A stretch of DNA of 64,000 bases from Trogon surrucura (GCA_020746105.1 CM036618.1:98140122-98204121), one strand, 5' to 3'. Shown: positions 26,230 through 41,720, numbered from the stretch's first letter. Numbers and translations: made by a program. Notes: generated from the letters alone by a model not told the origin.

Positions 26230-27030
26230 CAGGGCTATTGTATTCCCAAAGAAACGGCGAAGGGCAGGCGAGTGCCGGCTCTGCACGTGCGGGATGACCC
26301 GGGGGACAGAGGAAGGAGCGGGGGCTCACGCAGCCGCCGGGCCGGGGTCGCCCTGGGGTTCCCCTGCCCCCGCTTCTACCGGGGGGGACAGGAACGGGGG
26401 GACGGCGGCGGCTCCTTTCTCTCAGCCTGGCGTACCTCTCCCCGTTTTATTACAAACCTCGTGAAGCAGATCCACGTCCCTCGGGATTCGTCTGGAGCGT
26501 CGGGGTTCTCCGGGGGAAACGCGCCAGTCGCTTCCCGGGACGTGCAGAGGACGGTGTCGCGACGGGGGTGCGGTGCGGGGGGACACCAAAACTGTCTTAT
26601 ATGCACTTTCCTTACACCGATGTTTGTTCGTATCTACCCGCTTACACCCATACCGTGTAGCTTCTCCCTGTGTGCGCATCTGTGCCCTTGACTTTTGGGG
26701 AAGCAGCTGGGAAGGCTTCCCAGCTGCTCTTTCCGCTTAAGCCCTTGCTGACCCTGACTCTCCCCGCGGCGCGGAGTGCCGGGCAAGAGGTACTCTCCTC
26801 CGCGGCAGCGGAGGGCAGCGGAGAGGGGGCCCCGGCCGAACGGCGGCGGCAGCGGCAGGGAGCGAGCCCCGGGGGCACGGTGGCGGCGGCGAGCAGGGAC
26901 GGCTCGCTTTGCGCAGCCCCGCTGCCGGCCGGCCACCGAGGGCAGACCGCTGGGAGCGAGAAGAGGCAGGGGGAAGGATCCCGCTCTCTATTCCAGCTAT
27001 TTCCAGAGCTTGGGAGCCCGGTAAACAAAA
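26230..27030. other. CpG-rich block
   Basis: GC-rich segments at about 26270-26590 and 26760-26970. No splice-supported coding sequence recognised; open frames on both strands are composition artefacts. Confidence 0.55.
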
Positions 27031-27059
27031 TGCTCTTGCTATCTCCTCGCGGAGATAAG

Positions 27060-27520
27060 GCAAGAAGTGGCTTTCTTTAATAATATGATTGAAATGTTAG
27101 GGGTATGATGCCTCCTCGTTAGTAATATTGGCTTTGCATGCAGAGCACAATCCCATCCCTCTAGACTGCTTAGCCAAAACAGAGCGTAAACTCTGTAATT
27201 AGTAACGTGTTCCATCATTAAAGAGCCCTGCTGAGAATTTCTATTTAATAATGGTCTTAAATTAGTTATGATGGTAAATACTCATCTGGAAATTCAACAT
27301 CTAAAACCATCTACAATCTGGAAATGCTCCAGTGTTGCTGTAATCTCCTGTAACACAGAAATGACTATCACATTCAACCATCGCATTAGAAATTCGCCGT
27401 ACCGTTTTGTCCACGAATGTACAGTACGGATGTGTTAATTAGGTTAACCCATACACTGTCTGCTTCACAAATATTTAGAAATAAACAATGAAAGCTCCTT
27501 TTTAATACGATAGAGCCAGG
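27060..27520. promoter_or_regulatory. Candidate enhancer, homeodomain-site rich
   Basis: A 460-bp AT-rich block with many TAAT/ATTA cores (GTAATTAGTAACG, CATCATTAAAG, TTAATTAGGTTAACC) and no low-complexity repeat. It sits directly beside a CpG island 7 kb downstream of SIX3. Function is inferred. Confidence 0.35.
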
Positions 27521-28180
27521 GAAGAGCAGAGGGGGGCGGATTTGACTCTCGCAGTTGGAAAATCTTTTGTTGTCAGATAAGGCGGAACTACAACATCCTG
27601 GGGCCTAAGAGTTCACCAGCACACACCCACGGACACGCACCCACTCCCACGAGCACATGCCACCTCGGTCGCCCTCGGCACCCACCCGCGACACGCAACA
27701 GCAGCACCACGGTTCCTCCTGCAGAAGATGGCATTTATCGCTCTCCTCCCGGCTCAGGCAGATCAATTCATACCACGCTCCTTCTTTTCTTTTCTTTCTT
27801 TCCCCTCTTTCGACCTGAAAACGGCTCGCTCCTTCTCTGCCGCGTCCGCAACTGCACGGTGGGACTTGGCTCCTGTAATCCTTCCAAGAGAGTTTTAAAA
27901 ATAGTCCAAGGAGGAGCAAGGAAGAGACAGAGAAAGAGGAAATAAATAAATAAATAAAGCTGACTTCCCCCCTGGCTGCAAGCAGAATAAAAGTTTCTCA
28001 GATAGACTGTGATGCAGGTATAAATAAGTAATTCAGATACTCTTATCCCCACTGGAGATGTAAAGGTAGATTATTTGTAATAAAACCAGAAAATCAGTCA
28101 CTGAGATAGTTGGGGGTTGTGATAGGAGGGAAGTGAGGGGAGGAAAGTATATTTCTGTATTTACCTAGACATCTAAACTT
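27521..28180. other. Gene-free sequence with simple repeats
   Basis: It holds a pyrimidine tract (about 27780-27812) and an (AAAT)n tract at about 27939-27958. Nothing else recognised. Confidence 0.5.
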
Positions 28181-28570
28181 TTATCCTCTCTAACACTAAC
28201 GTTTCATGTTTAATGAATGAATCTGCATTGCAGGTTTTTTTTTTTTTCCTTTCCTTCCATGTGCTGGCTAGTTTTAAATCTGCAAGCACCACAAAGAGGC
28301 CATGATCCCATCTGCCTATGATTCCAAATTAAAGTTCAAACGGATGGCTTACACACTGCTGATCCTGTATCATAGCCTCTCGCGACCCTTCAATTACTAT
28401 TTAATAGAATTACAGCGTAAAATCCCAATAGTCTTAAAGAATGTTTTATCACAGACTGGAGAGAATATACAGACACCTCCAATGTTATTGAACTGTGTTA
28501 CTGACCTATTTAGCTATTAAAAGAGAATATTTAGTGTTCTACAAGATATTACAAGAGCTACTTTAATCTG
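28181..28570. promoter_or_regulatory. Candidate regulatory block
   Basis: AT-rich block with TTCAATTACTATTTAATAG and ACAGCGTAAAATCCCAATAG segments and a T run at 28235-28246. A 72-codon open frame (28302-28520) has no recognisable domain and is rejected as a gene. Call inferred from composition only. Confidence 0.25.
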
Positions 28571-29860
28571 AAAACACGCTTATGTCTACGTATATGTGTG
28601 CCCACACATATATGTGAGTATGCATGTGGACGTTATACACATCAACTCCATCCCATCAGCGACTGCACATGGCCACGCTGCGTGGATGCGTGTGCTCACC
28701 CATGTACACATGTACACAACCCCACATAAACACACATGTTCCTCCAGGCCCATGTAGAAATTGGTGTGTTCCAGCAAACTGCCACACTACTTTATTGTTG
28801 CCAGATATTGCTAGAGAGGTTATTCCAGTAGGAAAGCAATTTTTCCTTCACTCATTGAAAAATACTCTTTAATTGACCTTATTATTAAATGAACTTCCCC
28901 TAATGATGTTTCTATGGGGACAAAAAAGCAAATATTTGCAGTAGAGCTAAATCTCCCTCTAATAGCTGGGAGTGGAATTAAAGTCAGTCGCAGCCTGGCT
29001 TTAGATATTGTAAATCTTGACTTCCAGGGTAGTTTTCTTTTTTCGTTTTAGACCTATTCGGCAAAGGACTTGCCTGCCGCAGGGAGAGACGATCCTGCCA
29101 CTTCATCTCGCTTACAGCAAGGCGATTCTAGCCACACACTTGCAAACATTTACAGCTACCCTTTCTCTATTCATTACTCTTCCACATCTCTCTTCCCTCG
29201 CGGATCCCAAGGTGCCGAACCGCTTTGAAGCCTTTTGGTCTGAAAACACCTTGCTTCCAAAACAAAAAAGAAGAGTGCAGAAAACAAAATCTCACAGGCG
29301 TCCCTCCCCTAAACACAGCAACACAAATCCCTTTAGTATCATTTAATCATGGCTATGTCCCGACAGCCCCTGCCTTTTGTCATTACCGTGCCAGAAGAGA
29401 ATATTTAGGGCGATCGTCGGCAACATCCTCAGTGCCTTTTCTCCCCAACTCTTCCCTCCTTCTCTCAGCCTCCCCACCTTCTCCGTCCCTTGGTCAGTTT
29501 GCAACTGGATGGTTTGGTTCATTTCCCCCTTCTTTTATACATCACATAGAAACTTCTGTGTATCGGACCTCTTTGCAGGGTAGTGATGCGGCAACAGGCC
29601 ACGGGTGCCCTCTGCGTTTTGGGATCTTGTGTGTGCGCATTTGTGTGTGTGAGTCTGCACACTCGTGTGCGTGAGTGTGCGCTCTAGAAAAAGGCAATGT
29701 TTGTCTATCCTCTCTCTACACGCGGAATCCAGGCCAGTGCGATGTGGAGCTCAATAAGAAACTGCATGAATAAACACGAATAGCAAGTTGTGCTCAGCTA
29801 ACCGGAGAAATCAGAGCAATACCAGGGCACCAACGTCCACATTTCTTTTCACTTCGGGCC
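28571..29860. other. Gene-free sequence
   Basis: It includes CA/TG-rich patches (28590-28740 and 29625-29680). Homeodomain cores occur at about 28860-29000. No gene recognised. Confidence 0.45.
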
Positions 29861-29869
29861 GGGGCAGTA

Positions 29870-30425
29870 ACCTCATCTGGGTATGCTAAAAATTGAGGGC
29901 AACTGGCAAAGAGATCCAAGTCCCTCGAAAAGGCGGCTGTAATTGATCGGGCAGAGAGAGCTGGGGATGATCGAAGCCCGCGCCTGGCCGTGGAGGGCCG
30001 GCAGCAGCCGCGGCCCAGCAGGCACACAAAGGACACCCAGCCGTTCTAAAGGGCTCAGACCGGCCCTCGGGCAGCGACAAAGGGGAGAGAGGGAGGCAGG
30101 CAGGTGGTCTCCGGACCTCCACGCCGGGGTGCACGCACGCCGGTGGAGCCACAAACCCGAGCTCGCTGGGGATGAAGGCAGCGGTACAGCCCCACGGCGA
30201 GCGGATGGGCAGAGGGGGAAGGGGAGTGGGTGGTGGGTAACAGTCTCCGAACTGCTCCCGGAACCGGCTGATCTCGACCCGACTTCCGACGGGTGGGGCG
30301 GGGCCGTGCCCCCGCGGCGGCGGGCGGGAGGCGGCGGTGCGGGACAGCGCCGACCGGGGAGGAGCGGGGCCGCCCGGTCCAGCTCCCGGGGAGGCAGCGC
30401 GGTGTGCTGTGGGGCTCCGGCCATC
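29870..30425. other. CpG-rich block
   Basis: GC-rich, CpG-dense sequence, strongest at about 30290-30420. Open frames of up to 183 codons on both strands look like composition artefacts. Confidence 0.6.
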
Positions 30426-30429
30426 TGCC

Positions 30430-30740
30430 TCGCCGTCCTCCGGCTTTCGCTTAAATATTGATCAAACGCACTTCAGCTTCCGAGTAATTTCATCTTAATC
30501 AACGGCCGAGCTCGGCGCGGATAATAAAGTAATGCTGGAGAGGGGCTGTCGATAATGCTCGGCCAGGGGCAGGGAGGAAGCAGCCCTCCAGTTTGGCGGG
30601 GTTCGATAGGCCCTATCTTCCCGGGGCAGATGGACTTAGTGGGTGAGAGGGCTTAAACGCAGCTTTTCATAGATTTACACCTCAATCAGCCATTCAGGTT
30701 TTTAATGCAAATCCTAAAACAACATCATTTATCCATTACG
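30430..30740. promoter_or_regulatory. Candidate enhancer with octamer site
   Basis: It contains ATTGATCAAACG (TCF/LEF-like), several TAAT cores and a perfect POU octamer ATGCAAAT at 30705-30712. It lies between CpG islands about 3.6 kb downstream of the SIX3 stop codon. Inferred. Confidence 0.4.
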
Positions 30741-30759
30741 GAGCCCGGCTTTGAAAAGG

Positions 30760-32010
30760 TCTATCTTTAGCTGCACCCTTGGCACCCCGAAACCGCGCAG
30801 GGATCGGCGCCCTCCCCTCCCCCCACCCCTCCCGCGATGATGCGTATGTGTGTCCCCACGGCCTCCCCGCACAAAGGCCTGCGGGGTCCAGGGAGAGACG
30901 AACATCTCGAGCAGGACCGGGACAGCTCGGTCCTCGAGGGTTGGTCTGAGGTTTCGGTCAAAGAGATAACTTTTCGGGGATAGGGTGGCCGTAAATGGCA
31001 TGGGAGAAAGGTACCTGCCTGCGAGGCTGGAACGTGAAACCAGGTACGGATGGAGTGAAGCTAAAGGCATTCTCCGGCCTCCCCTAACTGCCAGAGCACG
31101 ACGGAGCGATCTTCTGGAAGCATAATCAGAGGAAAGAAAAATCCAAAACTATCAGTGTAAGGCTCAGCTGAGGTAGATTATTGCCACCGGCTTGACGCCT
31201 TCTGGCTGCAGCTTCGAGATGCACAAATGAAGAGAAGGGGAAAAAAAATCCCAAACTTTCACACCTCTGAATCATCTCAGGTATTAAATCCCGTTAAAAA
31301 TAAAACAGGATGAGAACGACACTCCTACCAGCTAGGAGCAGAAATACTGCGCTTAAAAACTATGACATAGAAGATCTTCCTCCTACCCAAACGCGGAGGT
31401 GACGGGAAGGGCCGGGAATTTTTCCTATAAAGGCCTCTCCAGTTCCCCGGTGCCGGCGGGGAGGAGAGAAAGAGCAATCCGAGCTCAATCGTGAGACCCG
31501 TGCGAAGGTGCCGGCCGTTGGGGGGCCTTTTATCCCCTCCTGGGTAATATTTCTCCCCTCTAAAAACCACATGGAGGAGGGGAAGAACTAGGTCTATCAC
31601 ACGACCCTGTTCTCCCACCCACGCAGAACATGGGAACCCTATTGTGTGTGGTGCCCCTCCCCAAGCAATTTCCGTCCATTCCGGTTTCGTACAACCAGAC
31701 GTCGTTTTCTTTTAACTCCCCACCCGTGTCAGCGACGGAGCTGTCCGTGGGGAGACCAGGACGCGGAGCCGCTCGTTGAGCCAAGCCCGCAAGGCGGGGG
31801 GGAGGCGAACCCCGACCGGGCGGCCACTGCCCCGGGCCATCCGTGTCCTCCACCGACGGGAGACGGTGAATTTCCCGTCCTTAGGCGGTCGTCCGCTGTT
31901 CGCGGACGCTCAGCGGCCCAGCGCGGAAGCTCCTGCTCCAGCCGGGGGAGTCTCAAGGAGACACAAGTCCCATACGTCCTCGCTGCGCGACTTTTCTTCA
32001 GGGGGGGCAA
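30760..32010. other. CpG-rich interval
   Basis: CpG-rich patches at about 30780-31010, 31380-31530 and 31720-31990. No gene recognised; the open frames on both strands are arginine/proline-rich shadows. Confidence 0.5.
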
Positions 32011-32269
32011 AGATGTATGAATGTATTCACACCTTCAAATTACCCATTAGTGGCTTTCTTTAAGATCTTACACCCTAGGGGGTTCCCCCAAATCCCCAGG
32101 TAGCCTCTTGGGGCGAGGGGAAGCCCAGGCGCTTCCTTAGGCTTTCCACAAACCGAGCTTGGACTTCATCCCAAAAAAGAGGGAGGAGGCAAAGGCGAGA
32201 GAAGATTCGGGCAACACAAAGGTAGATCGGAAGTCCAAATTAGTTTGGAAATGGTCAAGAAATTCCAGG

Positions 32270-32530
32270 CACGTTTCTCCCTAAATCCCTAGTAAGTTTC
32301 AAAATTGTATTTTCAAGTAAAAACAAGTTTAGAATTTACGTCTCGTTAATTCACGGCTGAATAATCTGCCCAGGGCAAAGCAAAACTTCAACGAAAAAAA
32401 AAAAAAAAAAGATAAAAAACGAAGGGGGAAATAAATAAAGAAAGATGCTGAAATAGTGTTAGTCATGCAAATAAAGGCTTCTTTCAGCACATTACAATAT
32501 ACTCCGGATTCGAGGGGAGGAGCTGCAGCC
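32270..32530. promoter_or_regulatory. Candidate enhancer with octamer site
   Basis: AT-rich block containing TCTCGTTAATTCACGGC, an A run (32394-32410) and a perfect octamer ATGCAAAT at 32465-32472. It lies between two CpG blocks, just past the predicted SIX3 3' end. Inferred. Confidence 0.35.
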
Positions 32531-32589
32531 CGCTTAGGGCGAGGAGTTTATGTTTTTGTTTTCATTTAAAGCTACAAAACAAATCCCGA

Positions 32590-32990
32590 AATGTCTTAAC
32601 CGCTCTCGGGAGACACCCGGCCTTGCAGACAGGCAGCCAGGGAAAGCCTTTCAGCTCGGAGTGCACAAAAAAGGACTGGGGGCGGAGGGGAGGGAGGGGA
32701 GAACGCTGGAGCCCGCCGTGGCGGAGGAGACCCGGAGGGACACGGCCGTGCCCCGCTCGGCCGCCGCTGCAGCAGCCCGGTGTGTACCCGCTGCCGCCCG
32801 CAGCCTCCTCGCAGTGTCGCTCCGTCCTCCCAAAATCCCCACGGGACGTCCCGCCGAGCCGGGGCGAGCGGGGGCCGGCGGCGGCGGCGCAAGGACCGCA
32901 CAGCGCTGCGCGCCCGTCGGAACCACGGCGGGAAGAGGCGCCCACGAGGAGGGCGTGTTTTTCCGTGGCGGATAAAAACACCAACATCAC
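32590..32990. other. CpG-rich block downstream of SIX3
   Basis: Dense CpG immediately beyond the predicted SIX3 3' end. Open frames occur in most reading frames with no domain. Confidence 0.6.
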
Positions 32991-32999
32991 TGGATAGAT

Positions 33000-34309
33000 A
33001 AGAAAATGGAATACTGTATTTGATTTAGAAAGTTTGTACATATAGATAAACACGCAGTTAAGGAAACAATAGTTTAAGCGTCCTACGTGGAGTTTAAGAG
33101 ACCCCCCAAAGCTGCTATGAAATACTCAAAATAGCTTTTGCATAAGATAACTACAGTTGCACCCTAAGCTTTTTTTTTCTTTTTCTTTTTCTTTTTTTTT
33201 TTTCTATCGCTGAGGTCCCTTTTGAAAACCTAGCACGTCAGATCTTGACAGCTAAGTTTGTGCAAGGAACACCGAGTCAAGGAAAATAAAAAGGAGAGAG
33301 AGAGAGAAAGGGTGGGAGGGAGATAGACAGAGAGAGGGGAGGAAGAAAGAAAGAGTAGAGCAAATATCATATACAAGCATTTCTACACATATATTACAAA
33401 CTGGGAAAATGACCGCATCATTAAGATATACATAATTCATATAAAATTTTGAAATAAAAATAAAAATCTGTTACAGTCATAACTATTCTTTTTCCACATT
33501 TATAACCAGTACCCACACAGGCAGTGACAGAAGTGTAGAAAAAAAGGTGCTTACGAATAAAATGATTGTCTGCTGAACAAAAAAACAGAAAATTGCATCT
33601 TGGCTGGACCATCACTTGGACTTAAAAAAAAAAAACAAAACAAAAAACAGAGAGAAAAGGAGAGGGAGAGAGAAAGAGAGAGAAATAGGACCAACAAAAA
33701 GGCGATAAACATTTGTTATTTCCCTCTTCAAGGAGTTCCTTTTCAATTTTTTTTTAATTTTTGCTTTTTGTACAAATTCGATCGGAGTTTGTATTTGTTT
33801 GTCTGGTTTCTGTTTGTTTTCCTTTACTATAGAGAATATTTTTTCCCAGATACAAATTTAATCATCATCATCATGCAAGTGGGTGAAATGCGTCCATGGA
33901 AAAGCGCAAAGGAGAAATCGTGCTTGTCCTAAAAAGAATACAATTGTCACTTTTGCTTTGTTTTTTTTCTTTTTTTTTTCTTTTTATATATATAATTATT
34001 ATTATTTCCCACCCCCACCCCCCCCCCCCCTCGCTGCAGCACCAGCGTTTGTGACTGTTGAAGTTTTAGCTCCATCTCTTGGTGGTGGTGTTGGCTGACG
34101 GTGGTGGTGGTGGATTCTCTGATCCCTGTCTGTTTGCTATTATGTTTGGATCGGGTTTGGCCTTTTCTTTCCTCCTGGCTGTGTGTGTGCGTGCATGCGT
34201 GTGTGTGTCCTGATTCTAGGATGCCTCGGTTTGTTTTGCTCGGGTCGGGGAGAGGGTGCTTGGCTGTTTGGATTTGGATTTTTTGTTTGTTTGTTTGTTT
34301 GTTTTCCGA

Positions 34310-34311
<2 letters not shown>
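33000..34311 (-). other. SIX3: Probable SIX3 3' UTR
   Basis: Downstream of the TGA the transcribed strand is rich in A and T homopolymers, with GA/CT tracts at about 33291-33360 and 33645-33690 and a C run at 34008-34030 (G on the mRNA strand). I see no AATAAA on the minus strand between 34311 and 33000. The variant hexamer AATACA lies at 33020-33015 and would place the 3' end near 33000, an approximately 1.3-kb UTR. The boundary is inferred. Confidence 0.5.
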
Positions 34312-37710
<3,399 letters not shown>

Positions 37711-37950
37711 GGGATTGACCGGGGAGAGAGGGAGATAAATCAAGGAGAAAAGAAAGAAAGGGAGGAAGAAGGGAGGAAAGGGCACACGCACCGCGCACGC
37801 ATCCACACCCGCACACGCACACACAGCCACATAGAGGCACGGGGGCACACGCACTCACACGCACACGCGGGCACACGCACACGGGCACACGCACACACAC
37901 TCACGCACACACACACACGCACACGCACTCACACACACCCGGCCCCGCGC
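37711..37950 (-). other. SIX3: Probable SIX3 5' UTR with CA/CG-rich tract
   Basis: Just upstream of the ATG is a polypurine stretch on the plus strand (37741-37780), followed by a long tract of CACACGCAC-type alternating sequence (37782-37937). On the mRNA strand this reads as GT/GC alternation. The transcription start is not visible, so the upper boundary is approximate. Confidence 0.5.
37782..37937. repeat. CA/CG alternating purine-pyrimidine tract
   Basis: About 156 bp of nearly continuous pyrimidine-purine alternation with many CACACGCACAC units and occasional breaks (CCCGC, GGGGGC). CpG-containing alternating DNA of this kind is prone to form Z-DNA. It lies within the predicted 5' UTR and next to the promoter of SIX3. 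Confidence 0.85.
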
Positions 37951-38200
37951 CGCCGCCGAGTCAGGATTCAGTGATTCAACAGCGATCGCCCTAATGACAA
38001 CAGCCTCATAATATCTCCCCTAAATCCACAGTGAGTGCAGCGCTGAAACATTTTGTTTCGCTTTTCTATTGGTCTTCCGAGTGTCGTTGTGGCGTTGCCA
38101 TGGCAGCCCCTGCCAATCACTGTCAGCCCTGCCAATCATTACGGAGTACGTAAGGAAGGTTTTTACCACTTCGCCCAAATGCACGGGGGGGGAGGGAAGC
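37950..38200 (-). promoter_or_regulatory. SIX3 core promoter region with CCAAT boxes and RFX X-box
   Basis: It contains a CCAAT box in SIX3 orientation (ATTGG on plus at 38068-38072), two CCAAT boxes on plus (38113-38117 and 38132-38136), and between them GTTGCCATGGCAGC (38094-38107), which is one base from the palindromic RFX X-box GTTGCCATGGCAAC. No clear TATA box is seen, as is usual for CpG-island promoters. CCAAT boxes on both strands fit the divergent antisense transcription known at mammalian SIX3; that divergence here is inference. Confidence 0.6.
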
Positions 38201-39130
38201 GGGGCGGTTGGTGGAAAAGCCTGGTTGTGTTTTTTCCCTTTTTTTTTTTCCCCTTAATCTTTGCAACTCCTAATCTCAGCACTTCCCCTTCTCCCTGTCT
38301 CCCCCCTCCCTCTCCACACCCCTCCTAAATAAGGGATCAAATAATGCGAAAAGCAGTGTGCACATATTTGTTGAATGGGATGAGCAATTAGAGGGTGGAA
38401 TATTATTGTGATCTTAACGAGCCTCGTTAAAGCTAAAGGAGATATGGGGGGAAAGTAAATGGGCCAGGCTGGGATACACGTTCGGATAAAGGGCTCCTAA
38501 CTGAGACAATTTACACATGATTTGCACGTAGTTTCACTTCATTCTGCCTATCTGAGCACTAATAGTGCCGGGAAAGAAAAGAAAGATGAGATCATTAGAC
38601 CCATCCTCACGCCGGTGACCCTCCCAGAAGCAGGCACATACAGTACAGGCTGGGTTTAGCCCTGGTTCCCCCAGGAGTCTCTCTTTTCTCCCCTCTCCCG
38701 CTCCCTGCCCCTCTCCGCGGAAGGGGGCATCCACTGCCTGCGGAGTTCCGCGGCGGCTCCGCCGGGAGCCGCGCAGGGCGCTCAGCTTGACCGGCTACGG
38801 CCGTCCCCGTTCCGCGCCCAGTTCCGCGCCCAGCTCCCCTCCCGGCTCCGGCGGCTCCCCGCTCGCTGCCTCCCCCGTCCCACGCCTTGCTTCCCCCACC
38901 CGTCCGCTCCTTCTCGCCTTCCCTTTCCCTCTCCTTTTTCTTCCTTCTCTCCACTTTGTTTTCTCATTCATTCTGGCTTTCTTCCACTCGCCTCACCTCC
39001 TCTCACCCTTTCCTTTATCCAGAGCCCGGAGACCTGGTCCTCACCCCCAAACCCGTCTGGCCACTGCACCTCTCCTTTTCCCTACAATTTCTGCCCGAAC
39101 TTGCAGGGCTTCTGCACGGGGAGGAGGAAA
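38201..39130. promoter_or_regulatory. SIX3 upstream proximal region
   Basis: An AT-rich candidate element at about 38340-38610 carries GAGCAATTAG, a 17-bp inverted repeat at 38414-38430 and several homeodomain cores. It is followed by a CpG- and pyrimidine-rich stretch (38690-39060). Position directly upstream of the promoter suggests a proximal enhancer. This is inference. Confidence 0.4.
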
Positions 39131-40497
39131 GACAGGCGCGCAAAAAGAGGGTTTGAACTCAGGTTTATTTTCTTTATTTTTTTTAATTGGTAGCGAGGAA
39201 AAAATCTTCGCGGAGGCTTGAATCCATCCCTCAGTAAGACCTAGCTGGTCGCCAGACCTTGCTACCATGCAACTATATTTATTATTAGGTATGTTGCTTT
39301 TAAGAAGATTTAATCAGCATCTTGAGCTGGTAACTCTTTTGTTTAGTTTCTGTAGCTATGGAAGTGTGATTTACAGAGATTTGTACGGGTCATGGACATC
39401 TTTCCAGACTTACTGTGTATATTTAGACAGGACTTTGCTTGGTGTTAAAAAGTGTATATTTTGAATAGGTTCACACACAGTAGCAAACAATACCGACATT
39501 GTAAAGGCATGTACAACGAGTATTGAAACGCAGCATCCAGACTTCAACTAATCTGCCCTCAATAAAGCTGAAATAATTATCCTAAGCCGCCTTTCTAGAA
39601 GAAAAATCATTGAGGAATTCAAAACTTTTTTAAAGATCTTTTCTGCATTCCGATGGAGATCGAGGGGTGAGGCTTGGAGCCCAAACTACTTTCAGACATC
39701 AATAGAGGGGAGGAGGGGGGGGAAAGAGAGATATTACAATTAAAATGTGAAAACATAGCGTGACTTGCCCTATCCGAAGGATAATAATAATACTGCTATG
39801 GGTGGTAGAAGTTCTTTAGCTGGGCTCCAAACTGGTTGTGATCCTTTCACAGCGCACTCCTCGTGAAATAATTCCAAGTGGCAGATGAATAGGTCCAGTT
39901 GGAAGAGCTGCTGGACTGGAAGAAGCTCGCTGTATTACACATTCATCTGATTTCCACCAAACTGTCACCGGTGAGCTACATGGCTTCATAGTTCTAATGG
40001 AAATAACTCGCCCTCTAAATTTTTAGTGATCTGCTTAAACACTTCTGTTAACAGACTTGGGGAAAACTTTTTTTCACCTCCTCCCCCCCTCCCTTCCTCC
40101 CTGGCTCCTATTCCAATTGTACAGCTAAGGAGGCAAAGAGACTTCTCAGCCCCTCTACAAATCGACTTGGAGGTATTAATTGAACAACAATATGTTTAGC
40201 CAAAGATTTTAATACATACACACACAAAATCTTTTTCTTTGTAATCCTTTCCTTTTATGTAAAGGATTATAGAGGGGAGGGTTGGGGGAATTCCTGCGGG
40301 AGTTTCTTAATATTTGATTCCATTTTTCTTCAAGTTGGAAATTAAACTACCTTAAAATGTATTTCCAAAATAAAATCCAAACCGGATTTTTTTTTTTTTA
40401 AATCTCCCAGACGATCATACACTGGTCGTTCACCTATAGGCTGCATCCCTCTATTAGGATTCCTGATGAACCTTTCAAAGCTTCAATATATTCAAAT
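39131..40497. other. Gene-free AT-rich upstream sequence
   Basis: No gene recognised. It has TATTTATTATTAGG near 39275 and several homeodomain cores that might belong to an enhancer, but nothing specific enough to call. Confidence 0.45.
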
Positions 40498-40958
<461 letters not shown>

Positions 40959-41089
40959 AGACATATGAAACATGTAACAACTTTATTTCTGGTGGACATT
41001 TTTTTTTTTTTCAAAATAGCGTTATGTAGAGTATGTCAATGCATGCCTACTCTGTGTGCGTGTGCCTATCAGCTAATATCAAGGTCTTA

Positions 41090-41720
41090 CTGAAGCCGAC
41101 TCTCCTCTCCGCGTCCGCGCACGTTCAGCATAGGAGCTTCGCCAGCCAGAAGCTCTTGCAAGGACGGAGCCAGCACCCTAAAATGTTTGCCCCTGTTCCC
41201 GCGGCTCACCAGCGCGGGTCACCGAGGCACGGTGGTCGCCAGCCAGACCTCGAGGAGCGGATCCAGCGCTTGCCCAGCCTGGTCGGGGATTCAGCGCTCC
41301 CCTAAGCCTGTTAGGGACACACTCTCGTGTCCCGAAATGTGCAAGCAGATAATTGTTGGCGCTCCAGCTTTGTGTGAGGAGGCCAGGGTGTAAATGGCTT
41401 TTAATGACTGCAGCTGCTGGCAGCAAACTGTCAATGGGATCGGCTAATGCCGAGCGTGGACCCGCCGGGCGCCGAGCCGCAGCCGGGCGGGAGCAACCAC
41501 GGGCCCCCGCCGCCACCGGCAGTGCGGAGAGGCGCGGAGCGGGGCGCGCAGGGGAGCCGGGAGCGGAGCCGGGCGCGGCCGGCGGCAGCGGGAGCGAGAT
41601 CACGGCGGTGGACGGGACTGGGCAGAGGCTGCCCTCTCGGCTGGGAAAATCCTTTCCGGATCCTGTAAGTTTGTTACGGACAGGCGGAGGTCCCACGGGG
41701 GAGCCCCCCGCGGGTGCTCT
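41090..41720. other. CpG island upstream of SIX3
   Basis: CpG-dense, with a strong plus-strand splice donor CCTGTAAGT (GT at 41665-41666) at its right end. A donor inside an island would suit the first exon of a plus-strand non-coding transcript. That is only a hypothesis. Confidence 0.5.

Noticed and set aside
29605..29625. Second CTCF-like site in reverse orientation (GTGCCCTCTGCG)
   Set aside because: Only the GCAGAGGGCAC part of the core fits; the CCA end is missing.
29873..30461. 183- and 172-codon open frames on opposite strands
   Set aside because: Same CpG-composition effect; no recognisable domain.
1..33000. Search for SIX2, expected tail-to-tail with SIX3 in other vertebrates
   Set aside because: No SIX domain or second homeodomain sequence appears in any frame outside SIX3.
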